Shown piece after piece: positions 47,201-59,200 of a stretch of DNA of 64,000 bases; within the stretch, counting starts at the first letter, position 1, and every line of letters begins with the position of its first letter. The stretch lies in NCBI GenBank assembly GCA_958510825.1, contig OY294046.1, positions 48,899,794 through 48,963,793 on the forward strand. The letters run 5' to 3'. Both the position numbers and the translations under genes were made by a program. A model generated the notes under the pieces. It did not search any database. It saw nothing but the letters and a program-made list of their open reading frames with translations, and was not told where the DNA came from. The stretch comes from Brachypterus glaber (lineage: Eukaryota > Arthropoda > Insecta > Coleoptera > Kateretidae).

Positions 47201-50200
47201 GAGTTACTGGAGAGATGGTCGCTTGCGGTTCGACTGTGTTCGATAGAGGGGGAGGTGGGGGTACTTTGCCGGGGGCTCAGCACTGCCCTATGACCCCCGA
47301 TTGCGTGACTTTGAGTGGAGTAAAAATCTGACCGGACTACTGTTTTTAAAAATACAAAAATATGAATTAATTTTACTAACTTTGAGCAGGGAAAAAGGTT
47401 ACCAATTTTGGGTATTAGTACATTTTAACAAAACAAAAAAACATTATTATTATGGGCCCAAATTTTAATTAAATAAATAAGATAAATCCAAGAAAATTTG
47501 CAGTTGCAAGAGATTCAAATTAATTTAATTAAGTATTTTTTTTATTCGATTGATTCCAAAAGCGACACTTTTTGTTCATTTTTTACGGGCGAAAAGTCGA
47601 ACTTTGTGGCCCTAGGGCCAAAAAGTTTTTTTCGCTCGCTAACTAAAACTTGTTATTTTTTTTTAGCTTTTTAAAAGAAGGTGCTTTACCTTTACTGTAA
47701 TATTTATAAAGAAATATGACCTTTTGGTCACTTTTGGTCTTGAACTAACCGTTCTTTTTGACCAGATACAGTTATTATAATCATTTCATACAAAATAAAA
47801 AAAATTCCATAACTTAATCTCAAAATATATGTCAACTGATTAATTAACCCACTAAAATAAATTAAAAACACAACATTTCAATTGTAAAATCACTTTCAAT
47901 ATTTAAAATGTTTATAGAACGTTTTCACAAGTATTATTTTCACAACAGACTCATTTTAACAGAAATTAATCACCAAGCTATAGCTTTTTCAATTTCAAAA
48001 TGAAACCGCAAGCAAAAGAAACGATTCAATTGTTTTTTTAGCGATTTGATTGGACAGAAATGTGTCATGGATAACTAGATAAGTAATAAGACAGTAAAAA
48101 GAAATATTATTTGCACTTTAAAATTAAGTAGGTATATTTTAATAATTTATTATTTATTTATTAGTAACAATCGAATAAAAAATATTGTATAATACAAGGA
48201 CAAAAAGTTAAATTTCGATTTCGTAGGTTTATTACCCATGGGCCGGCCCTATCGGCCGCCCCTCGGCTTCTAAATTATAAATAATTGATTGCTGTTACCA
48301 TAAATCTGGTAAGGGCAACAAACCAACTTGTTGTGGTTACCGGAAATAAAACTTTAATTTTAAGTACCTGATAAGCACACCAATTTGTCTTGTTGCCCTG
48401 TCCAGATTTTTGGTTGCAGCAACCAGAAAATTATTTGTTCTGTATTTAACGATTGCTCTGGTTGTCTGAACCAGATCTTTTTTCTGTACAATGTTTAGGC
48501 AAAGAACTGAGTGTGAAAATGTACTAAATCCTTTTTTAAAAGTCGTTGTTTTTATAATATCCTCTTGGTTAGTTTGTCCTCCGTTTAGTTCTGTAAAACC
48601 ACCTAAAAATTAAGGAAAAATACATCTCAGGATCGGAAAACTTACACGATGAGACGCTCACAGTCTGCACAAATGTTTTGACCTGGAGGCAGTTGAGGTT
48701 TTGGAGGTTGAGGTTTGTTTTCGGGAGCGGCTACATGCCTCAGTCCGTACAGGCCGCTGTTTGGTGATGTGACGATGCCTGAATCTGGTTCTAAAATATT
48801 TGTTTTTTGTATGTTGGTATGCCATGTTGTGTAAAAGTATAATGGATGATTTTTTTTTGATTATTGGAAACAAGAATGTTAAATTTTCATGTGAACAGTA
48901 ACAGTGTATTAACACAACAAAATATTTATGGTTCACAATTTTTTTTGAAAATTTTCTGTTAAATTTTCTAAATTTTTGAGTGAATGGACATAGGGTATCG
49001 ACACGAAAAGATGTTTATGGATAAATTTGATTAATTTTTTATTACATACGTTAAGTATGTTGTTGAATTATGAGAATTAGAAGAATTAGTTGGGAAGTTA
49101 ATGTACATAAGATGTACATAATGTACATAATATTTTTCGGCGGAATACCCCTTGAACTTATTTAGGTCACTCCATAACTATGTAATAACTTTAAGTTAAG
49201 TAAGTCAAATTTAATAAAATATTATTTATCCAACACCTTCACAGAAATACTTGTTTTGAGCACTATTTTAAATGTCAAAAGTGAGTTTTTTTCCACTAGT
49301 GACTAACCCACTCCTTTACGTACAGCTTTTGATTTCACCCAAATTTAGTTACATACCCTATTAATTAAGTATTATAACTATTCTATAAATAGAAGCACGT
49401 TAACTAAACCATAAAAATTAAAGAAAATTAAAGAATTCCCCAAATTATTCTTTAGTTTTTGAATAAAATACTGTTTTTATTAAAAATTCTGTCATCACCG
49501 CGTCCATTTTGACGTTTGTAAGAAATGTAAACTAGCAATTGTTTATTTTTAATAGACATACTTAGGCCATGCCTACCTGTTATTTTAGTATTAAGAAACT
49601 TTAATCTTAATATTTTTGACATAATTTTTCACAAAATTATAGATTTTTATTTAAAAATAAAAGGTGTTGGATAAAATTAAATTCTTAACTCGTTTATTAA
49701 GTGATTTTATCCACTTAATACACTAGTTAAGAAAATAACTATTTATTATTGGTTGGTATTTTTAATTTTAATACTTATTCTTTTTACCTTGTTCAGGTGC
49801 TCTTGGTTCATTTTCAGACTCCTGAAGTGCACGCAATACAGCACTCTTTGATGCATCGTAGTCTTTCTCGTTTTTCTTAAAATTAACACTAAAAAAAATT
49901 AAAGTAAATTAGAATGAAAGAAAAATATTTTGTAGGTATATCAAATTAGGAAAAAGCCTAGCACTTTCGGTCTGGCCTTGGCCATATTAGGGTGAGCTTT
50001 TTGGAAAATTACAAGAATCTCTCTTAAAATGTCGTGTGTCAGATTTACTTAATATTAAGGTTTTCAGTTACTAAGGACCCTGAGAAAAAAGGCATATCGC
50101 TTACAGTTTACGGGATATAAACGATTTAAGAATTTGATGTCAAAATTTACCATTTTTTATTTTTTGCGTTTTACTAGTTAAGTATAAAACTTTTTAACTT

Positions 50201-53200
50201 TAATCTGACAATATTATGATATAGAACCTACAGCCAGGCTATCAAATCATTACGCACTAGAATATAAACGGTTGATATTTTTGTTTTGTAATTACTACAT
50301 TACAAGTTATTTTATACCATGTTCATTATAGATTATAAATAAATTTATGTGCTTCAAATCAGTTTAATTCAATTTTTCATATGCTCCTCATTTTTGTACC
50401 ATTACGTTCCAAGTACTTAATTTTCAAAATGTATTTTTAACCTAGTATTTTTAATATTGAAAATAGCATAAATTAAATAAATAAATAAATAAAAAGTTAC
50501 ATGATTCTGACACCCTATTAATATCGAATTTTTTTATTTGTGCTATTTTAAATATTAAAAATTCTTAGGGAACGTTTAAGTATTACGTGACGCAAATTTT
50601 GATCATTTTGAACCCCCCCCCTGTAACGCTATTTTCCTATACCATTAACATCGGCGTAACACTCCAAAATGACCCCCCCCCAGCAGCGTTATGTAATACT
50701 TGAACGTTCCCTTATAAATACATTTTGAAAAGGTAGTACTTGAAACGTAATGGTACAATATATTGATAAGTAAGATTAAAAGCTATACGGGCGTTACTAG
50801 TAATACCAACCGTTACTTTTCTAGTGCGTAATGCTATAATCAAATTGCTGTACACATTAGGTAATGTGTAAAACTACCCCATTGTAAATTACAATTTGTA
50901 ATTACCTACTTACATGTAATATTTGGCTTTTTACCAAATTGAAATTTAGTATTTAAAATAAATATATATTCTACTATTAGATATGAAAAATATTTAAATT
51001 ATGGAATATATTTTCAGAGATGTATTCAAATTTTAAAAAAATATTTTGTCTAAGGTCAACTAGGGACCCCTAATTACTTCACACTACATTTTAGTATTAA
51101 TAAACAAATATTACGAGGGTTTTAAATATCTGGTCTATTTGTGGTTGTGTTGTGTTAATGTGAAGATGTTGTATACAATACTGACATTTTAGTATTTAAT
51201 ATCACAAGTAGAGACTGTGCTGTACAAAACTAAATACCAAATATCACAACATAAATAAAAAATATGTATTTACAAATAATATTACAGTATTTAAGCCGCA
51301 AAACATTTTCTATGTGTACTGCCAACAAAATAATAGGTAATTTCTTTTAACAAAAAGTATATTATAATAAAAGCAAAAAAACATTCTTGATAAAAAAATA
51401 AAAAACATATTTATAAAAATGTAATACGATTAACAAATATAGCAAAAATAAATATTGGATTTATCCGACATCCATTCCCCATTCCGATTTTTATCAAAAA
51501 CAGTCCCCAGAAATCGATTTTTTCGACTAAACCTTAATAAAATGCAAATAAAAAAGAAAAAAAAGATATTTGTTCACAAGGTAAAGACTGATTTTAAAAT
51601 AAATTTAAATGGAAAAGAAAAAGATCTAACTTTGTAAATTACTTTCTATTTTAAAAACAAATCTAGTGGCTAGTTCATCTCTGCTAGATATGACGTAGTC
51701 GCCTATTTTCAGAGAAGCTAAACTGATATTTAACATGAGCAGTTTTAAAATAAAATAAAATTGGCAGCTTTGCGATTCTAGAAGAAAACACGCTTGTCTG
51801 TAAACACAATTTCTTAACGCTGGGTTTATTTGTGTTTTTTCAAAATGTAAAAATAAATTAGTCATAATAAATTATAACATATTTTCTAAACATATAAAAT
51901 GATAAAAAAAATTTAAATATATTTTTTTAAACTAAAATTGTTATCTTAACAGGCATTTTCCCAGCAAACATTGGTTCGTTGGCCGTCCGTTGGCCAAACA
52001 TTGGAGTGCCAATATTTCCTACATTGGACCAATGTTAACAAACCTACATACTGAGGAGACATCAGCCGCATACGACGGGCCAATATTGGCAAAAGTGCAT
52101 TGGCCGCCCGAAGGCCCACAATTTTTTCAATTTCCAAGTTGTAAATTTATCATTGGCCTTAGGTTGGCCAAGGTACGTTGGTTCATACGACTGTGGCCTT
52201 AGATTGACCAATGTACAATTTTACGATAGACTTTATCGTTGGCTTTAAAGCGGCCTTCGGGCGGCAAATGTGAACCAATGCAGTTTTTCCAACATTGGCG
52301 CGTCGTTTGCGGCCTTAGTATGTAGGCCCAATGTGGTTTTGCCAACGGTAGGCCAACGAGCCAATGTTTGATGGGTCCGGACTGCACCGTCAAGTAACCA
52401 TGCAAATGCGCGGTAGACCACTTCAAAAGTCAAAATTTGGGTACCCAAAGCCAAAACTTGTTGTTTTTGTCACCAACCTAGCAAAACACAGACTGTGTTA
52501 TATGTTATATTTTTAACCTATTTTTACAAAGTGGAAAAAAAATAAATTTCTGCCTTTAGGTCAATCTATATGATGAAACAGACTCAGAAAATGTCATTGT
52601 AGTTTTAATACTGAATGTTATTTGTAAATTATATCGCGAAATTTGGTATTTAATGCTTTACTTGTGATATTAAATACTACAATGTAAGTAATACAATAAC
52701 TTTTCATGTTAACACAACACAACGTGCTGGCCTATTTAGAAACCCAAGCAACGTGTGTTTATTAATACTATCATGTTGTAGTAAACATTACTGTAAAATT
52801 TGGTAACAAACATCACAGTTAGGTATATTTTAAGTTGTGTTACTGATCTAGTTTACAGTATTTTACTGTATTCAGTAAAATAAAAATCGGTAAATAATAT
52901 CAATATTTTGATTATTAATTATTACTAAAAAAACTATTAGTAAAAAATAGGATAATTATTTTATCAGTGTATAAATCTTCGTGTAGAATATATTGCAGTA
53001 AGTACTAGTACCTACTTGTACTTAAATATTAAGATTTTTATTTGAAATTTAAACATTTAATATAATCAATTTTTTTTTAATTTTTAAGTAAAATATTTGA
53101 TACTTTCACCCACTTAAAAAAAATCGAAAAATTTGTATTGCTTTTTTTACGTTTCTGAACATTTTATATCCAAAAAATATGATTTCCATAAAAAAATTGT

Positions 53201-56200
53201 GTCTGTCGGTCTGTGTGCCAGGGAAAGTTGTGACCACGATAACTCAAGAACGCTTCGGATTGGGGTAAAAGGGTAAAATGGGGTAAAAACAATTTTTTTC
53301 AAAAACATATTTTTTTAATTTATTTTTCGTTTTACGTAAAAACAAACTTTTTTTGGAAAAAAATAAAAAAAATTGAATTTTTTTTTTATTTATTTATTTA
53401 TTTATTTTTTTTTTGTTTTTGATTTTAATATTTGATATTAATGATATTTTGTTGGCAGCAGAATTTTATGTGCAAGATAATGGGTGAAATTAATTTTTGA
53501 ACCTAAATATTTCGCCTCAAATCCGAAGTGTGGGATACCACTTGTTTAAAAATTTTATCATTTTTTTCTCTGTGCCCACAAATTACTTCCTTTAGAAGAA
53601 AACTTACCCTAGGGCGCCTGTTGAGAGAACTTCTGTCTGTGCTGATAGAGTTTCTGCGATGCTTTCCTCCGAATATAGTTTCACAGGACTATTATATTGT
53701 GAATTTACTAATCTTGGCCCACCATTTACGTTTCCATTTACCTGAAAAAAATATCCACTATGAATTTTCGAAAAAACACTATCACCAAATTATTTTCACA
53801 CGATTTATTGTTTTATATTAGTTTTTCCAAGCCTCATATTCACTTCACTCTTTATATAAAAACATATAACATTTTTCCCTAATAATAATAAAAATTTAAA
53901 TACACTTAAATATAAACTAAAAAAATTGAGAATTGGGAACTTAATTTTTTTTATCGGGTACATAGCAAAAAATAAATAAAATTTTCTTTTAAAATGAGTC
54001 TCACACTTTAAATCTGATGTTCTGTTAGCCGAAATATTTCTAATTTTAAAATTCGATTTTACAGTTATAAAGTCATGACAGCAACCAATTATAATTATTG
54101 GCCATCAGTTGACGTCATATATTGTACATAGCTATTTTTTTTTAATTGAATTATTTTGTATAGTATTTTTTTTAAATTTAATTATCAGGATATAACATTT
54201 AGTGTGACACACAGTCTGAAACGAAATTTTACGTATTTTTTCACTAAGGCCCCAAAAAAAGAGTCCCCAATACATAAAACACAAGTTTTTAAAAAATAAA
54301 ACCCTCCAATAATTACATGTAGAACTAAAAAGTAGAAAACAAGGCGTGAAAGTTTTCAAAATTTTAATTTATTCAAAGTTTAAAAATGTATTAAAAAAAA
54401 AAGTTTTGGGAATAATTTTAAAACTCTCCTTTTAATAATTAAAATTTAATTTTTTTAATAAAAGTCTATTTTTCTAAATTTTTAGGTCTGTGTATATTAA
54501 TAGATAGATTTTAACTTTAAAAACTGGTTTTTATAGAATTTTATTATATTTAAATTTTGCACAACATATTTATTTTTAGAATTACCCGTCGCATAAAGTT
54601 GTTATAACTCATTTTTATAAATCTGTATGGATCGACCAATCTCAGCGAACAATTTTGCTAAACTGAAATAATTCTGTGTCCTGGTTATTTTTGCATTATA
54701 TACATATATACATAATATGTATATATACATATATATTTGTTTTAAATTTGAGATTGTTTTCGTGCCAATAATTCTTACTACATTATGTTGTTGTTATAAT
54801 TTTTTAGAAAAATTTTTTTTTTCAGAAAATTAAATTTCTATCTTCTACGTACACTGAAAAAACGGACGTTCTTGGCTAAAAGTAGTTAACACTCTTGGCA
54901 GTTATTCTTTTAGCTTAAAAGATGTGTATCTTCAAACAAAAGTATTTATTTTTTCCCAAGAAAAGTGTCGGTTTTGAAATATTTTTAAAATTCTCTTGGA
55001 CCTGGCGCATTTGAGGCAAAAACCATTTATCTTGTTTTAAGTTTGTTAAAAATTAAATAACTTTAAATGTTTCTTTTGAGACAAGACCACTTGCATCTCA
55101 CACAAGATCAAATAATTTTAAGTTAAAGAATCAGAAAGATCTTGGCAAGTGAATTATATTTTAATGTTAAGAGAAGGCGGTTTTGAACATTTTATATTAT
55201 TTTTTTAAGTAATTATAAAAATAATAATTAATGACTGGGAAAATAGAGATAAAAGTACACTTAGTTTGCCATACATTAAAAGGCTTGCTTACTCCTTTAA
55301 TATTAAATGTAGATGTTTTGGTGAAGAATACATTTTTGCTTAGTTTTAATTGAAGAATGAAGAATTAATGCTTTTTTTTTGTTCCCTATTTAATATGTTA
55401 TCTTCGAAGTGCCGTGTCTCTCTTAGGGCTCATTTCCGGACCAACCTCTATAGAAACTTTTTTTCATATTTTTGGATTTGGAATCACCTCTAAAATTTTG
55501 GCCTAGCATACTGATGACCCTGTATATACAGACACTTTTTAACGTCTTATCTTATAATTCTAGGATTATAAGCTGAAATACAAATGAATGAACTGTAGAG
55601 TATTTTCGAGAAACCTAAATTAAGGTCTACGAATGTAACGTACGTAACGACGAAATGACCCTATACAAGTTTTGCTATGGGCCATACTTAAAATAAGTAG
55701 GGGAGTAATTATGATGCGTTACGAGGGGGGTCAACGTTTTCAATTTTTTGCGTATTTAAAGTATGACCCCTATGATAATAATTATAATAATAATTATTAT
55801 TAATAGATTTCTGTTTTATTTAATAAAGATATTTTTATACAAGCATCATTCGTAATTCCTAGCCTTGCAATACTTTTTTCAATACCATCAATAATTGATG
55901 GCATTAATCATTTGTTTTGATCAAAAGTCAATGTAGGTAATACCGACTTTTTTATTGATACGTAATCTATGATAAATTATTATTATTTTCAATAATTTAT
56001 TGCAATATGATAATAAATTATATTAACTATTATTATTTATGACCCCAGGAAATCTATTGATATTTTGATAAATTAATAACTTCAATATCATCAGTTACAC
56101 ACAGAAAAAAATATTTTTTATTCAAGGCTTGAATTTCACACTGAGAATTTCTTCCGTATTAAATACTAAACTATTTTGTATATTTGAAAATTTATTTATT

Positions 56201-59200
56201 GTATGCAAATTGTTACAATAACAATAACTACAACAGAACAACGTTATGTTTTACTAAAAGACTTCACCAGATTTTGGTATAGATGGAAGCCTTGCTGAGG
56301 TAAAACTTAAATATTTAAATCTATTAAGGGAACGTTCAAGTATTACGTAAATCAAATTTTGATCACTTTGGACACAAATGTAAGGGAACGGTCAGGTATT
56401 ACGTAACGCTCCTAGGGGGGTGGGGGTCATTTTGGAGTGTTACGCCCGTGTTAATGGTATAGGAAAATAGCATTAAATAAATAAATAGATGTGCAGTAAA
56501 AAAATAATAAAAAATTACAAAGTTTAGGCAGCTGGGTTTTTGACAAATTTAATACATATGAATGGGACAACTATTTTATTGCATATTTGCATAAAAGTAT
56601 AAAAGATTAAAAATAAAATTTTGCTTTAAAAAAAAGTGTCCCATTCATGGGTGATATACCCTATACCATAAGCAAAACACGGCAAGCTTGGGCATACTTT
56701 TAATTAGAAATGTTATCACTCTATTTTTTATTTTTCAGAAATTGATTTGGGGACATCCCCTGATTATTTTAGGAGCAAAACAAACAAAAAATCCTTGGGG
56801 CGCTTTTTCAGAAAATCGATTTTCATTTGTTTTTAATTTTTTTTTAGTGTATGTTTGGAATTTTTTTTTCGGAATTTTTCAGAAATTGATTTGGGGACAT
56901 CCCCTGATTATTTTAGGAGCAAAAAAAAATCCTCGGTCGTTTTTTTAGAAAATCGATTTTCATTTGTTTTTAAGAAAAAAAGAAATTGTACAAAAATAAA
57001 CTCTTTTAATATCAATAATAAGAATTAAATATACACTGAAAAAAATAAAAAAAATAAAAGTCGATTTTCTTAAAAAGCGCCCCGAGGATTTTTTCGTTTT
57101 GCTCCTATAATAATAAGGGGAAGTTCCCAAAGCAATTTCTGAAAAAAACCAAGAGGGATAACATGTCTGATTAAACGTAGGTCCAAGCTCGCCGTGCCCA
57201 GTAACTTAGGTTTAGTAACTGAGGCTCAGTAACTGAGGCTCAGTAAATGAGGCTCAGTTCACCCTTGACAATATGCTTATAGAAACCTGTAAATTAGCCA
57301 ATCTCAAATGTTTTAGAACTTGCTAAAAAGTCCATTTTTTAAAGTCGTACATTCCTTATGCTGTATGTTTAATTAAAAATATACAACCTGATAAGGTCAA
57401 ATAGAATTGTGCAATGATTTATATAAGAATGATTCATCTTAATCTCATTCAAAATTGTTTGGCACAGTTTTAGAAACGAAAACAAAAAGTCAGTTACACA
57501 AAACACTTAGCATAAGTGCCAAAACGCTTACACAGTGTTAATCTTCATGTATATTTCTTTATTTTTTTAACGAGTCTGAGTTGACATTTGGTAAAATCAG
57601 GCAGCTTTATCCCAAAGCCTTCATGAATTTTAATAATATCAGCCACAATGGTAAAATTTAGCAGTTATTACTTAACATTTTAAAAACATTCAGAATTTGT
57701 TTAAAACTCGGTTATAATGCTACTTTTTGGTATTTCTACCTAAACAACACGAATTATTATCAAAGTCTATAAGTTTTAGTAACCGTTGATACACATGTGC
57801 ACATGCATGCACATATTGCAATATCCGATTTTTTTGGGGTAACCTCAAGTAACCGAGTTAGAGGAATAGTATTTTTTTCCTCTGTTTAACTGATGAGTCA
57901 AAACAAAAAACAAAATACATACCACTTTAACCCGGGTACTAGCGGTTACACGACAGAAATTCGGCTATTGAATCACATTTCTCTCCCTCCCTCTTTATTT
58001 GGTCTTTTTCTTCAGAATAATTAACCAGGGTTTCTCTATATAATCATGAGGTTTCCAGTGCTTAAGTACTAATCGAATATGTATCCTGACTTGCGCACTA
58101 TCACTAATAAATTACTACTGTAGTAATTTCCACGCTAATATAAAAAGTTATCATTAAAAACACACAAAAAAAAATATTTTCAAACGTCCATTATTATTAA
58201 ATAAATTTAACAGTTCACACGTTTAATAACCATAAATATATGGTTCACTTTAACTCTTAAATAATACATTAATATAAAAATACTCTAGGCACATCATAGA
58301 AGATGGAAAAACAAAAATACACAAGGCACATCATAAAAGATGGCGAATTCGCTGCACTGGAATGTGCCAAGAAGGCTACACCCGACCCTTTCAAAGGCCA
58401 CGCTGTAACTGATTGAATCACATTATTTTATTGGGTGTTGCCTTCCACGGACAAACATTTTGTACATGCCCCATTAGACATTAAATGAGTACTTACTTGT
58501 GGACTGAAGGGCTTCGCACTCACGTTATGGCCGGTGCCAATAGCATCAATATTTTCAGAGGGTTGTTTGTGCAAAGATGTTTTGGTGACAGTTGGAATAT
58601 TGTTAATGTTCGGGCTTGGCGTGGGGAACGAACCGGTCGGTATAACCTGAGGTTTCCAAGTGGACCCTCCCCTGAAACGGAAAATAGCACAGTTAAAAAT
58701 AAACTGAAACTTCACGTGAAATCATCATGTGATTAATTAATTATAACTTATTTATCAAGGTTGATTACAGCTGAAGGAATTTTATTTTCATTGTGTGGGT
58801 CGCAGATGTAATTTATAGCAAGTAACCCTCAAATCGATCGAAAGTTGAGATATTGACAAATACAAAAAATAAAAGGTACCATCACGGCCATTAAATCCAG
58901 CAAAGATCCTTGCGGAATACCCAATATTTAAAATTTAAGTTTCTTAGAACGGTGTTCTAGAAGAACTTTTAAATGACATGACAACTTCCATTTTTTTTTC
59001 TTTTTGGAATTTATTATATGAGCTCTAATTAAAAAAATAAGACCAAAATTTTAAAAATCGTTAGAGCAACTTTTGAAAAAAATGTGTTTTTTAGAAAATA
59101 TCTCTGATATTTCACGCTAACATACTCGGTTTGCCCTCGATATCTCAGATTTTGACCAAACTTGGCATAGTGGTACCACTATGGTACCTAAGCACTCCAT

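Noticed and set aside
51990..52454. Open frames in the TTGGCC-rich island
   Set aside because: They arise from the repetitive foldback sequence on both strands and resemble no protein.
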